DNA of 64,000 nt from Ohtaekwangia sp036786105. Lineage in GTDB: Bacteria > Bacteroidota > Bacteroidia > Cytophagales > Cyclobacteriaceae. Positions 26,255 through 35,766 of the stretch are shown here, piece by piece. Below the pieces are notes generated by a model. That model did not search any database and had not been told where the DNA came from. It was given only the letters and a program-made list of their open reading frames with translations. The stretch is from positions 1 through 64,000 of the forward strand of contig NZ_DAIQRQ010000019.1 in the NCBI RefSeq assembly GCF_036786105.1, read 5' to 3'. Within the stretch, counting starts at the first letter, position 1. Each line of letters starts with the position of its first letter. The position numbers were made by a program, and so were the translations under genes.

Positions 26255-27781
26255 TTACTGAATGAAGGTTACATCGAAGGTCACGTTGCCAAGGGCGCGA
26301 GCTTGTGTATCAGAATTGATAAAACCGATCACGAGTGTGTTGGCTGCACTCACGCGCGACCACGCTATACCGATACCGGTTGGCAGCGCACTGCGAGGAT
26401 TGACAATCACCGTTGCGTTCTGGTTAGCACCGTTTACGGTTACAGTGATCTGGCGGGTAACCGTATAGGCGAATGTCGTATTATCGTTGATAGTTACCGT
26501 AGTTTTGATCATGTTGTTGAGCACAGTACCGGCAGTTCCTAATTTATAGGTGCCCGCTACATCTACTTTTGCAGCAGGCGTTGTAGTGCCTATACCTACG
26601 TTGCCGCTGCCATCAATGCGCATGCGTTCATTCGAAGCCTGCGATGTACCACCGGTCATGAAGATGAGTGACTTTGCTGACGTACCTGTGCCAATCAGAA
26701 AATTTTGTCCGATGTTATAGAGGTACGCATCATTCGCAGATCCCATTACACCGCCGCTATAGCTTCCGCCATTTATACCGAGGTCAACGAAGTTGGTAGT
26801 TTCACTTCCATTGTTGGCCGTGGCAACTACATCAGAAGAGGCGTTGTTACCGGTAGAAAGGTTTTGAATGTTAAACTGCAGGTAGTTGTTAAGTGTACCT
26901 TTTGCCTGCATCGCGTTAACAGAAGAAGTTGTACCGGCATCGATCACAAATTTCTCCGGGTTTGTGGCATCAAACGTTGAAGTACCCAGTGCCATTCTCC
27001 CATTTTGCAGACGCATGGTTTCGGTGGTAGTACTGGTATTAAAATTATAGCTGTTGAAAGTGATCGGCTCATCACCATCGTCACCTACCGTGAAGTAAAG
27101 ACCTCCGTTGTTGTTGCTTCCTGTAGCGCCAAATTCGAAGAAGTCGGTGCCCGCAGAGCTACCCTTCATTTTAAAGTTACCGTTCGCATCAACATATAGT
27201 TTGGGCTTGTAGAAGTTAGCAGCCGCTGCTTCGAATTGCAGGGCAGAGCGTACATACGTTACTTTCTCTGTACCATCCGTATAGTCGGTATAGTTTTGTA
27301 CGAGACCCAGGTTTTGACGCGAGCCTAACTCCAGGTACGATTGATTGTTTGATTTGAAAATGATCTGCTTGTCATCGGTTGTGCCAAGGAAATTCGTAGC
27401 AGCAGATGTACCGGCATTACCTTTCAATGACCATGGCCCGCTGTCGGATGATGTTTGTATTGAGAACGATATCCATGCAGTGCCATTCCAATAGTAAAAT
27501 CCGGGCGTTACATTGTTAGGTGCTGTACCTGCCGTGGCCGTGTTATATACCAGCAAGCTTGTAGCAGGTGATGTGATCGGCGCTGCCGAGTTTGTAGCCG
27601 TAAGTGCTACGCGGGGAATTAACAACCCTGAATTGGTTGACGATACATCCAACATGGCTGAAGCATCGGGTGTGTTACCCGTTGCATTAATACCAACGTT
27701 TTGTGCTTTTACAGCTCCGAACGACAGGAAGAAAATTGCCAGGAGACTGATGCCACTTTTTCTGTACACTGATGTTTTCAT
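26255..27781 (-). CDS. Secreted tail-fibre-like/adhesin protein
   Basis: The product from ATG 27781 has 508 residues and starts MKTSVYRKSGISLLAIFFLSFGAVKAQ, a clear signal peptide. The frame opens 17 codons earlier, but that extension puts a polar stretch before the signal. The mature N-terminus NVGINATGNTPDASAMLDVSS and a second copy NVGIGTTTPAAKVDVAGTYKLG near residue 430 are the characteristic NVGIGTxxPxxxLDV motif of Bacteroidota secreted proteins with tail-fibre-like folds. GFYYWNGTAWISF is another hallmark of this group. There is no T9SS C-terminal domain and no S74 peptidase motif. The gene is followed after 31 bp by the large T9SS adhesin and probably forms an operon with it. A cell-surface structural role is inferred. 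Confidence 0.8.
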   Translation of the reverse strand: MKTSVYRKSGISLLAIFFLSFGAVKAQNVGINATGNTPDASAMLDVSSTNSGLLIPRVALTATNSAAPITSPATSLLVYNTATAGTAPNNVTPGFYYWNGTAWISFSIQTSSDSGPWSLKGNAGTSAATNFLGTTDDKQIIFKSNNQSYLELGSRQNLGLVQNYTDYTDGTEKVTYVRSALQFEAAAANFYKPKLYVDANGNFKMKGSSAGTDFFEFGATGSNNNGGLYFTVGDDGDEPITFNSYNFNTSTTTETMRLQNGRMALGTSTFDATNPEKFVIDAGTTSSVNAMQAKGTLNNYLQFNIQNLSTGNNASSDVVATANNGSETTNFVDLGINGGSYSGGVMGSANDAYLYNIGQNFLIGTGTSAKSLIFMTGGTSQASNERMRIDGSGNVGIGTTTPAAKVDVAGTYKLGTAGTVLNNMIKTTVTINDNTTFAYTVTRQITVTVNGANQNATVIVNPRSALPTGIGIAWSRVSAANTLVIGFINSDTQARALGNVTFDVTFIQ

Positions 27782-28243
27782 GCTTCGCATTTCTTTGCTT
27801 TCTCGAATCATGATTGACAAGAAGTTGTCCAAGTGCCAGAAACCAGCAACAACGGAGGCGATCAGGAAGAAGGAATTTCACCCGAAATTAGGGGGGCTGT
27901 CAGAAAAAAACGGCTCAAAAACACGTTATCAGCCTTTTTCCACAAGTATGTATAGCAGGGAATAAACTCAAAAACATGATAATAATTGCATGTCGTTTAA
28001 CTGGTGTTTTTGTTATTTCGTCCCGATAACACGCAATTAATTTTCAAAATGGGATTTTTTCCATTATCAGTGAATGATGAGATAAATGGGTAGAAAATCG
28101 AAGTTTAAACGCAAGCAAGATCCTGGAAAGCTCTGTGCTCGATGGTTGTTGGAGGAGAGAAAATAAGGCCGTTCGTGGTACGGCACAGTGAACTGGTTTT
28201 TGAGCCAAATGGCTATATTATTATCTCATTTAAATTCACCGTT
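27782..28243. other. Divergent intergenic region
   Basis: About 460 bp, AT-rich toward the middle, between the tail-fibre-like gene and the NTF2-like gene. CTCAAAAACA occurs twice (near 27915 and 27966). The open frame from 28142 into the next gene lacks coding features before 28244. No gene is supported. Confidence 0.45.
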
Positions 28244-28750
28244 ATGTTGCTGCTACATAAAACAGAATTATCTTTCTTTTTAGCTATGGGACTGGTTTTG
28301 CCTTCTTTGGCGCAAACTCAGAAAGAGATTGATCAAACAATCCAGCGAATGTATCAGACCCTTTCCTTTACTGATGGAACCTGGGAAAATGCAGAGCAAC
28401 TTCTCGAGGTCTTTCTTCCGGAAGGAAAACTGATTTCCAATGCTGAACAATCACCTCAGGTGTGGACTCCTGAACAATATATACAAACTTCACGTGCTAA
28501 TTTGTCTAAACGACATATAAGGTCGGTGGAAGAGAAAGAATTACATTCTAAGACCGATCTTTTCGGAAAAATTGCCCAGAGGTTCAGTACCTATCAGGTT
28601 CGGTTTAATATTGATGGCAAAGAGGTAATACGTAAAGGGATTAATGCTATCCAACTTATTTGGAAAGATGGCAAATGGATGATTGTGTCTATTATATGGG
28701 ATCGGGAATCTGATACGTTAAAGATTCCGGTGCAGTATAATCGTGAATAA
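28244..28750 (+). CDS. Secreted NTF2/SnoaL-like protein
   Basis: From ATG 28244 the product has 168 residues with a signal peptide ending in LPSLAQ|TQ. The mature part (EIDQTIQRMYQTLSFTDGTWENAEQLLEVFLPEGKL, then QVRFNIDGKEVIRKGINAIQLIWKDGKWMIVSIIWDRE) has the layout of the NTF2-like/SnoaL fold: helices first, then the closing strand pattern in which a tryptophan-rich WKDGKWMIVSIIW ends the sheet. Members of this superfamily range from isomerases to binding proteins, so no activity is assigned. It stands alone between divergent and convergent neighbours. The upstream 34 codons of the open frame are rejected because they would bury the signal peptide. Confidence 0.7.
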   Translation: MLLLHKTELSFFLAMGLVLPSLAQTQKEIDQTIQRMYQTLSFTDGTWENAEQLLEVFLPEGKLISNAEQSPQVWTPEQYIQTSRANLSKRHIRSVEEKELHSKTDLFGKIAQRFSTYQVRFNIDGKEVIRKGINAIQLIWKDGKWMIVSIIWDRESDTLKIPVQYNRE

Positions 28751-28936
28751 TTGCACGTTGGCATATACTGGATTTACATTGATCACATGAAAATGTGAAC
28801 CTATAACCTATCGTATAGCGCTATATTTCTTGTGGTGCTATACCTATAATTTGACTCCCAGCCCTAAAAATAGCTATAGGTGTAACGTTATTAGTTATCA
28901 TATCAGAATTGCATATCAATGGTTACCCTAAGCGAT

Positions 28937-29036
28937 CTGTGCTATTCTGTAATTTCTGTGGGAAATAATGCATTTTGTTCCCACATCCCATGGCTATGAG
29001 GAACAGAAACAGCACAGAAAAATAAGTTACACGTTA
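28937..29036. repeat. Interspersed palindromic repeat, copy C (diverged)
   Basis: CTGTGCTATTCTGT (28937-28950) is matched in inverse orientation by GAACAGAAACAGCACAG (29000-29016). Inside are an 8-bp stem TGTGGGAA/TTCCCACA (28957-28964 with 28978-28985) and a decayed core CCCATGGCTATGAGG. The right edge continues GTTACACGTTATTCGTTAC, the same outer unit as at 6640-6895. It sits directly beyond the stop of the STAS-like gene at 29041. Confidence 0.65.
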
Positions 29037-29040
29037 TTCG

Positions 29041-29448
29041 TTACAAGCTGACAGCCACGCCGTTCATCTGGACCCATGCCAATGCTTCCGTATAGTTTTG
29101 AAAATACTTGGTAGTAAGAGGCTTGGCATCAACGGAGTGTGCTTCCTGCATTGACATTTGTGCGAACACATCATCAGGTACGACAATGGCAATCACTTTT
29201 ACTCCATGCGCCACAACCCACGGGAACCAGATGTTTTTGATATATTCTTGTCCACCTTGTGGGTATACGGTAATATCACGGAGATTTACAACACATTTCT
29301 TCAGGTTGAAATGTGTGAACATTTTAAACTCATAGTCGATCACTTCCTTCAATTCATCAAATGTTATGAAGCCTGAGAAAATAACTTCCAGGCAGCCGAG
29401 TTCTGCGTTGTGAATTACCTGGGCGTAGTCTTTATACAGATTTTGCAT
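29041..29448 (-). CDS. STAS-like (SpoIIAA-like) cytoplasmic protein 2
   Basis: The 135-residue product has no signal or membrane segment. Its pattern of an N-terminal strand pair (AELGCLEVIFSGFITFDELKEVIDYEF), a central buried strand (LKKCVVNLRDITVYP), WFPWVVAHGVKVIAIVVPDDVFAQMS and a C-terminal TEALAWVQM helix matches STAS/SpoIIAA-like folds common in Bacteroidota. The typical TEALAWL-style end is present. It lies 5 bp downstream of a diverged paralogue (29454-29909) with the same architecture, so the two are co-transcribed and probably arose by duplication. I see no serine at a conventional anti-anti-sigma phosphorylation site. A sensory or regulatory role is inferred only from the fold. 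Confidence 0.65.
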   Translation of the reverse strand: MQNLYKDYAQVIHNAELGCLEVIFSGFITFDELKEVIDYEFKMFTHFNLKKCVVNLRDITVYPQGGQEYIKNIWFPWVVAHGVKVIAIVVPDDVFAQMSMQEAHSVDAKPLTTKYFQNYTEALAWVQMNGVAVSL

Positions 29449-29453
29449 AAGTG

Positions 29454-29909
29454 TTATAGAATAGTATTGTTATTTTGTTCTTCATTAATAGTGTGAGCAC
29501 CCGCTTCTTTGTTTTGTTGTGGATTTACCACCCAACGGATTGCGTCCTCCATGTGCAAGAAATATCCGAAAGACACCTTGTCATCAGTCATATCCATCAT
29601 ATTCTCACCCGACATCTTGGAGAAAATGTCCTTTGACATTACAAAGCCTACTTTGGAATGCCCCACGGCAACGGCTTTCTCACGCCATTCTCCGACAGAC
29701 CATTTTTGGTCATCCTCCAGTATAATTCCAAAATTCGTTGTATCATATACTAATCGACCTGTATTGTATTTTTTCATGGCATCGATCATAGCCATCATCC
29801 CGGTTCTGTATTCTTGTGAAGTAGGGGAGAGCTTCCAGCTGCCGATCAGAATATGATTTGATTCATCGTATTGGATGATCTTGTACTCAGTGTCGAAAAA
29901 GATTTCCAT
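29454..29909 (-). CDS. STAS-like (SpoIIAA-like) cytoplasmic protein 1
   Basis: This 151-residue soluble protein shares layout with the gene just downstream: an opening strand pair (YKIIQYDESNHILIGSWKLSPTSQEYRTGM), a helix (MAMIDAMKKYNTGRLVYDTTNFG), the strand VGFVMSKDIFSKMSGENMMD and a closing MEDAIRWV helix. The MEDAIRWV end corresponds to TEALAWV in its neighbour. The C-terminal 20 residues are a polar, asparagine-rich tail not found in the partner. The start at 29909 gives a compact domain. The pair may act as hetero-oligomeric regulators. They lie upstream of, and divergent from, two histidine kinases, but a functional link is only suggestive. Confidence 0.65.
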   Translation of the reverse strand: MEIFFDTEYKIIQYDESNHILIGSWKLSPTSQEYRTGMMAMIDAMKKYNTGRLVYDTTNFGIILEDDQKWSVGEWREKAVAVGHSKVGFVMSKDIFSKMSGENMMDMTDDKVSFGYFLHMEDAIRWVVNPQQNKEAGAHTINEEQNNNTIL

Positions 29910-30450
29910 GGGAAGTGTGTTGATTTAATGCGCTGCATAGTTACGAATCATGCAGCGTTGCTGTAGTATGGGTTTAGTATAAAGTGCGTAAATGGCAAAT
30001 ATTAAGATGTTGAGAAGTAATTCATAGTCATTCACAATTTTTAAAATTACGGTCATAGATATACCGATTTCTACGTACACGATAATAGGTATATTGATTA
30101 TCTCATTTGAATTATCACCGCTATCGTGGTGATATATTGGTAGCCCACAGCTGACTGTTTGTGAGACACTAAATAAATATGGGTTAGAGGTTCTGGATGT
30201 AGTATCTTCCAATAAGTAACCCGGATTGTAAAATCCCCTATAGGACGTTATTTTTCAAGATTTGACCGAATCGTTGCCGGTCATATCCGTAAAAATACGG
30301 TCATTCTTTTCGGTGTTTTTTTCTAAACCTGTCAGTACTAAGCCTGAGCAATGCAGAGTAAACTTTTTGTTTTTTTTGTAGACCTCAAAATAAGAGGATA
30401 TCCGGGAAATACACGGCAACAGCCGCGAACCTACTACCTGATAAAGACCC
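29910..30450. other. Divergent intergenic region with a weak ORF
   Basis: About 540 bp of AT-rich DNA between the STAS-like pair and the propeller kinase. A reverse-strand frame of 95 codons (29925-30212) has one hydrophobic stretch near its end but no start context, family resemblance or codon pattern that would support a gene. The promoters of both neighbouring units must be here. Confidence 0.4.
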
Positions 30451-33400
30451 ATGTATAGTTTCCATATGGTAAATGCGTATAGGACAGAACGTCTTGTGAA
30501 GAAGGCCGGTGCGATCATGGTGCTGATTTTCCTGTTACCATTAACCATAAACGCACAGCGATTATTTATACGGCAATACTTGGCTGATGAATATAAGGCT
30601 GGGCAGAATGAAGAGATTGTTCAGGGAAAAGATGGAATGTTATATATCGCTAACGTTGATGGTTTGGTAACTTTTGATGGTTATGAATGGAGGACGATCT
30701 TTCTCCCTAAGCACCAAGCGATCTACTCCCTGGCAGTCGATTCTCTCGAAAACGTATATGTAGGGGGCATCGGGGAATTTGGTTTTTTCCAAAGGAATGA
30801 TACAGGCGAGCGTGTTTATCATTCATTGATGCATTTGGTTCCCGCAGTTTATCATAACGATCTGCAGATCATCAAGATCATGATTGCAGGCGATGATGTC
30901 ATCTTTTTGAGCAGCAACTATATCATTCTGTATCGTCAAGGCACGATGAAACTGTTGGACTTTTCAAAGCCGAGAGACGGATTTTTTATTAAGAAAGATA
31001 CACAGGTGTATTATTTGCACGATCATGTGTTTTATGTATACAAAGATGGCAATTTTGTCGCGTCAGGAATGAAGCTGGATAATGCCATTGATGTGCGTGA
31101 TGTAGTATCTTATCTACCCGGACAATATATGGTTCTCGACAGTGACAGCAGAATCTGGATATTTGATCCCACACAAAAAACAGGAAAAAAGACACGTTTA
31201 TTGACAGATAAGGTTGCTGAGTATACTAATGGCAGCTGGCCGATGCGGATTAGATTTCTTGCTAACGGTTTGATAGCTGTTCTCACAGAGGGCAATCTTA
31301 TATTCTTCGGACAGAATGGAGAAAAGATATATCACATTAAGCCAGATGTTCTTCGTTACATATATCTAAACGATTTTTTCGAGGATAGTGAACATAATTT
31401 GTGGATTTCTGGCAATCGCGAAATATTACAGGTTATTACCAGTTCATCTTTATCTTTCTATAACAACGATGACGGTATACATCATAAGATTCTTTCACTC
31501 TTTGATGATGGCAAGTATTTGTATGTTGGCTCAGGCTGGGGCTTTTATACAAATGTGAAAGGAACTTCGGAGTTTAAAGTTGTGCACGGTGCGGACGGAT
31601 ATGTAGCTGCCATGTATCAGTTTGACAACAAAGTTTATGCTGCTCATGCCACAGGCGTTTGGGAGTTGAATGGTGAGAACAAGAAACTTTTACTGTCGCA
31701 GGAAGGAGTGATCGCGATTTGCAAACTTAAGGGCAAGATAGATCGATTCCTCATTGCAACAGCCTTGCATGGCACGCTGCTGATGGAGAGAAAAGGTAAT
31801 GGTTGGGGCAAAAAGAAGCTGAAGGGTGTTACCATGCAAGCTAATTATATAGAAGAAGATAATGACGGATTAATATGGATTAGTCACGAAAATCAAGGTG
31901 TATCACGAATGCGGTTGAATGATGCTAAAGACTCAGTAATTGAGAGTCATTTTTATGATAGTCATAATGGCCTGCCATCAGATGTTAATAACCGGGTTTA
32001 TCATTTGAAGAGCATCAACAAAATAATAGTAACTACAGAAAACGGTATATATACGTTTAATACTGTTACGCAGCGATTTGAGCCCTATGAACCTATTAAT
32101 GCCGCATTGGGCGGTGGCATTTGTATTTACACAATAGCGGACAACGCTGCTGGAGATATTTACTTTTGGGGAGCCCAGCCCCACGTTAAAGAATTTGCGG
32201 GTTTGCTAAAGAAGCAAAATGGAGGTAGATATAAGTTGATTACGCAGCCATTTAACAAGATTGAGAAACCTATAGGCGATCTGCGTGTAGATGTTTATGC
32301 CCCAATATTTGTTTCGCAAAACGGCAGTGTATTGATCGGGAATGATCTGCGTCTCATTTTCTTTAATCCGGGGCAAAAGACTTTTTTTAATGAGCCGATG
32401 CCCGTCTCCATTAAACACATTTGGGCAGATGATACATTGATTTACCGTGCCAATCGCAAATCGATGGTACATGAGCTTCCATATGCTTTGAACAACCTGC
32501 GGTTTGAAGTAACAAGTTGTATCTTCGAAGATCCTGAAAAAGTAAAATTTCAGTTTAAGCTGGAGGGTTTTGATAGCGACTGGTCCGACTGGCAAAGCAC
32601 CCGCGAAGCCGTATATACTAATTTACCCGATGGCCACTATACTTTTTCCGTTCGAGCAAAAGATCAATATGATCGCGTGAGTGCTCCTGCACTGTATTCA
32701 TTTGCCATACGGCCTCCATGGTATAAAACCGTGTGGGCCATGATGATGTTCCTGAGCGTGTTGATCTGGAGCATGTATTTTATTGTAAGAATATATACCT
32801 GGCGCGTAAAAGCGCAGAAACGATTCCTGCAGGCAAAAGTAAGTGAACAGAACCATGAGTTGTTAACGCAAAACGAGGAGCTTTCTGCAGTAAATGAAGA
32901 GCTGGCGGCTATAAACGAAGAGATTCATGAAAAGAATAAAGCAATCAGCAATCAGGCAAGGGAACTTGAGAAACTGAATGCTACCAAGGATAAGCTCTTT
33001 TCCATTGTTTCACACGATTTGCGCGGACCGGTACGCCAGGTACAGGATATACTCAATCTCATCGATCTGAATTATATATCAGAGAAGGAGCTTCGCGCGA
33101 TGATGCCGAAGCTGAAAGACAACGTTAGCCAGACACTGAGCCTTACCGAAAACCTTTTGTTCTGGGCCAAGAACCAGATGGAAGGTATACAGGTAAAGCC
33201 TTCGGTTTTCAACATGAGTTTAATCGTCGATGAAAATATTCAGCTTTTGAGGCCATTTGCTTCCAGTAAACATATTAGCCTGATCAATGCTGTAAGTGAG
33301 CCACTCCTGGTATATGCCGATAGCGACATGATACGTCTTGTGCTTCGTAACCTGATGAGTAATGCCATCAAATTTACCAGCAAAGGAGGAGTCGTTACGG

Positions 33401-33654
33401 TAGAATATAAAAGATTGATTCAGCATACGCTCATATCGGTTGAAGATACCGGTACAGGAATGTCGGAGGAGGAGGTTAGCATGCTGATGAGCGATGTACA
33501 TTTTACCAAGTATGGTACTTCGGGAGAAAAGGGGGCCGGCATCGGGTTCAATTTGTGCAAAGAATTTATTGAGAAGAATGGTGGAGTCGTTACCGTAACG
33601 AGTGAATTGTATAAGGGCAGCAAATTCAGTTTCACTGTTCCCAATAATGTTTAG
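30451..33654 (+). CDS. Two-component propeller sensor histidine kinase
   Basis: The 1067-residue product is a membrane sensor kinase. After a signal peptide (ending near LTINAQ at about residue 36) comes a periplasmic beta-propeller region (about 40-640) with recognisable blades such as GKDGMLYIANVDGLVTFDGYEW and EEDNDGLIWISHENQGVSRM. A Y_Y_Y domain follows (about 690-750: FKLEGFDSDWSDWQ, YTNLPDGHYTFSVRAKD), then one membrane helix, a glutamate-rich coiled coil (LLTQNEELSAVNEELAAINEE), and a cytoplasmic HisKA/HATPase core with His855 in SIVSHDLRGPV, the N box NLMSNAIKFT and G box DTGTGMS. There is no receiver or DNA-binding domain, so a separate partner is needed. Its stop is 1 bp before a second kinase gene. 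Codon 1 could instead be the ATG at 30466. Its ligand is unknown; such propellers often sense glycans. Confidence 0.9.
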   Translation: MYSFHMVNAYRTERLVKKAGAIMVLIFLLPLTINAQRLFIRQYLADEYKAGQNEEIVQGKDGMLYIANVDGLVTFDGYEWRTIFLPKHQAIYSLAVDSLENVYVGGIGEFGFFQRNDTGERVYHSLMHLVPAVYHNDLQIIKIMIAGDDVIFLSSNYIILYRQGTMKLLDFSKPRDGFFIKKDTQVYYLHDHVFYVYKDGNFVASGMKLDNAIDVRDVVSYLPGQYMVLDSDSRIWIFDPTQKTGKKTRLLTDKVAEYTNGSWPMRIRFLANGLIAVLTEGNLIFFGQNGEKIYHIKPDVLRYIYLNDFFEDSEHNLWISGNREILQVITSSSLSFYNNDDGIHHKILSLFDDGKYLYVGSGWGFYTNVKGTSEFKVVHGADGYVAAMYQFDNKVYAAHATGVWELNGENKKLLLSQEGVIAICKLKGKIDRFLIATALHGTLLMERKGNGWGKKKLKGVTMQANYIEEDNDGLIWISHENQGVSRMRLNDAKDSVIESHFYDSHNGLPSDVNNRVYHLKSINKIIVTTENGIYTFNTVTQRFEPYEPINAALGGGICIYTIADNAAGDIYFWGAQPHVKEFAGLLKKQNGGRYKLITQPFNKIEKPIGDLRVDVYAPIFVSQNGSVLIGNDLRLIFFNPGQKTFFNEPMPVSIKHIWADDTLIYRANRKSMVHELPYALNNLRFEVTSCIFEDPEKVKFQFKLEGFDSDWSDWQSTREAVYTNLPDGHYTFSVRAKDQYDRVSAPALYSFAIRPPWYKTVWAMMMFLSVLIWSMYFIVRIYTWRVKAQKRFLQAKVSEQNHELLTQNEELSAVNEELAAINEEIHEKNKAISNQARELEKLNATKDKLFSIVSHDLRGPVRQVQDILNLIDLNYISEKELRAMMPKLKDNVSQTLSLTENLLFWAKNQMEGIQVKPSVFNMSLIVDENIQLLRPFASSKHISLINAVSEPLLVYADSDMIRLVLRNLMSNAIKFTSKGGVVTVEYKRLIQHTLISVEDTGTGMSEEEVSMLMSDVHFTKYGTSGEKGAGIGFNLCKEFIEKNGGVVTVTSELYKGSKFSFTVPNNV

Positions 33655-33655
33655 T

Positions 33656-35656
33656 ATGGTAAGTGTTAAAGTAATGGAGAGATTCTACGGATTTATATAT
33701 ATAGTACTTGTTGTGTTTATATTTTCGGGATGCGATCCGGAGCCTGCATCCGTTGACGGCCAGTATAAACGGCGCTGCTTTAACCGGCTCGATGAGGCAG
33801 TGGATTTATGTAAGTCCAGCCCTGTTGATGCAATGGATAGTTGTTATCGGGCAATCTTTTTAATAGATACCGTACAGGGTATAGATAAAAATATATGGCG
33901 CGGTTATGCGCATGCAAAGGGCTTGTTCCATCATTCATTCTTTAAAGAATCATTGAAGGTCATGAATGAGCTGATCCGCGATACGAGTGATCCATCGTTG
34001 TTGCTGGAGCATGCACGGTTGTTGCAGCTACGAGGTTCTATGGAGGCAATAGAGAACGAGCAGACAGCGGCAGCCAAAGATTATTATAAGAGTATTAATA
34101 TCTATCGGCAATTGGGTTTAGAAAAGGATGTAGCCATTTGCTATGCCGATGTAGCCAATATCCATAACAAGGTGCAGAATTTTAAACTGGCTATTGAGAA
34201 TGGTCACCATGCGTTGGCCGTTCGTCCTGTCGATCACGCAGATACCATGCGTTGTCTTAATGTTTATAATACAATGGCACTTTCATTTATTCCGTTGCAT
34301 TTGCAAGACAGCGCGCTGTATTATTTTAGGTTGGCAGAAGATCTCGCCATCCGTGAAAAAGCAGAGTTCTGGATTGGGCTGATCAATGGAAACATGGCAG
34401 TTATACTGATGAAGCAAGGCCATCTGAAAGAAGCTCTTGCAAAATTGACTATCGATATGCGCGTAAGCCTGAAGTATAACGAGAATGTATCTGCTGCAAC
34501 AGCCCTGATGAGCAAAGGAGAGATCTATGCAACCCAGGGTAAAATAAGCATGGCACAGCAGTGCTTCGACAGTGCATACTCCCTGCTGCAGACAAAGATA
34601 GGCGATAAAGTAGTACTGGGGTTATATTATAAGAAAATGGCGCAATTCAGTCGCGATCAGCAGAAGTATAAAGATGCGGATGAATATTTTCAAAAATTTA
34701 TACATCTGCGCGACTCGCTCGATCGCGTCAACGTAGGACAGAACGTGGAGCAGATACAAAATAAGTCGTACATGGAAAAGCAGTTAGCGGATATCAACCT
34801 GCTCAGGATGGAGAATGGCTACCGGACCAAACAGGTGCGGCTGTGGCAATTGTCGATCGGGGCCATTGCGTGCGCACTTGTATTGATCGTTGTACTGTAT
34901 CGCAACAAGCGGATTCATAATAAACAGTTGAAAAGATTAAACAATCAACTGGAAGAAATTGTAAAAGACCGCACAGCGGAATTAATGAAGACCAATGAAG
35001 AACTGGATACTTATTTATATAGAGCATCGCATGATGTAAGGCGTCCGATACTTTCCGTCATAGGCCTTGCACAAATTGCAGAGTTTGCAGTCTCTGCGGA
35101 TGAGCGAACCGATATTCAGCGGAAGATTATATCTACTGCCCAGGAAATGGACAAGATGCTCAACAAGCTGAAGATGACGTACGAGCTTCGGGCAACCGTG
35201 GAACCGGAGACATTTGATCTGTTTCAATATATTGAAGACTTAAGCCGAAACGTTGGAAAATCATATCCGCATACAAAGTTTACCCTGACCAAGTCCGGAG
35301 ATGTGACCTTTGCATCGGATATGCGGTTTATCACTATGGTTTTTCTCAATCTGTTGGAGAATGCGTGCATCTTTTGTCGTGTGAATGCGCCCGTAAACAT
35401 TGAGGTTACAGGCGAACTGGACTATCTATATGTGCGGGTTACCGATCAAGGTATTGGCATTCAGGAGGAGTACCTGGACAGAATTTTTGAAGCATATACA
35501 CGTTTCAGTGAGCGGTCAGTCGGAAGCGGCATTGGGCTTTACATTGTATCGCGTGCGTTGGCAAAGATTGGCGGCCGTGTGCAGGTTGAAAGCGTTCTCC
35601 ATGAAGGAAGCACTTTTACTGTGAAACTTCCACGTTGGAAGTATAGCGATCTTTAA
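33656..35656 (+). CDS. Lipoprotein-type TPR sensor histidine kinase
   Basis: The 666-residue product (or 660 from the ATG at 33674) begins MERFYGFIYIVLVVFIFSGC after an optional leader, with a lipobox FSGC. A helical TPR array (about 50-380) includes KDYYKSINIYRQLGLEKDVA, CYADVANIHNKVQNFKLAIENG and GEIYATQGKISMAQQCFDSAY. One membrane helix (LSIGAIACALVLIVVLY), a short coiled coil and a histidine kinase core follow, with His459 in ASHDVRRPILSV and G boxes DQGIGIQEEYLDRIFEAYTR and GSGIGLYIV. The N box reads LLENACIFCR, less canonical than the usual NAxKFS. The gene starts 1 bp after the upstream kinase stop, so the two are translationally linked. No receiver domain is attached. The TPR sensor may bind a protein or peptide. 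A lipobox on a membrane-spanning kinase is seen in other Bacteroidota kinases. Confidence 0.88.
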   Translation: MVSVKVMERFYGFIYIVLVVFIFSGCDPEPASVDGQYKRRCFNRLDEAVDLCKSSPVDAMDSCYRAIFLIDTVQGIDKNIWRGYAHAKGLFHHSFFKESLKVMNELIRDTSDPSLLLEHARLLQLRGSMEAIENEQTAAAKDYYKSINIYRQLGLEKDVAICYADVANIHNKVQNFKLAIENGHHALAVRPVDHADTMRCLNVYNTMALSFIPLHLQDSALYYFRLAEDLAIREKAEFWIGLINGNMAVILMKQGHLKEALAKLTIDMRVSLKYNENVSAATALMSKGEIYATQGKISMAQQCFDSAYSLLQTKIGDKVVLGLYYKKMAQFSRDQQKYKDADEYFQKFIHLRDSLDRVNVGQNVEQIQNKSYMEKQLADINLLRMENGYRTKQVRLWQLSIGAIACALVLIVVLYRNKRIHNKQLKRLNNQLEEIVKDRTAELMKTNEELDTYLYRASHDVRRPILSVIGLAQIAEFAVSADERTDIQRKIISTAQEMDKMLNKLKMTYELRATVEPETFDLFQYIEDLSRNVGKSYPHTKFTLTKSGDVTFASDMRFITMVFLNLLENACIFCRVNAPVNIEVTGELDYLYVRVTDQGIGIQEEYLDRIFEAYTRFSERSVGSGIGLYIVSRALAKIGGRVQVESVLHEGSTFTVKLPRWKYSDL

Positions 35657-35728
35657 AAGAACGAAGCATGCGTGCGATTTTTCCTGAGCAGAACTGCAAT
35701 AGATAGGGCAAATCCTGATGGCTTCAGG

Positions 35729-35766
35729 GGGCAGTAAGGTGTTCCCTTACGTGATTGCCCTTATTT
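35729..35766 (+). terminator. Hairpin after the tandem kinases
   Basis: GTAAGG (35734-35739) pairs with CCTTAC (35745-35750), and the outer GGGCA (35729-35733) pairs with TGCCC (35756-35760) across a 5-base bulge. TTATTTCATTTC follows. It lies 73 bp past the kinase stop and fits a weak intrinsic terminator. Confidence 0.5.

Noticed and set aside
29925..30212. Reverse-strand ORF of 95 codons
   Set aside because: It has one hydrophobic stretch but AT-rich, low-information sequence and no start context; it is more likely chance in the intergenic region.
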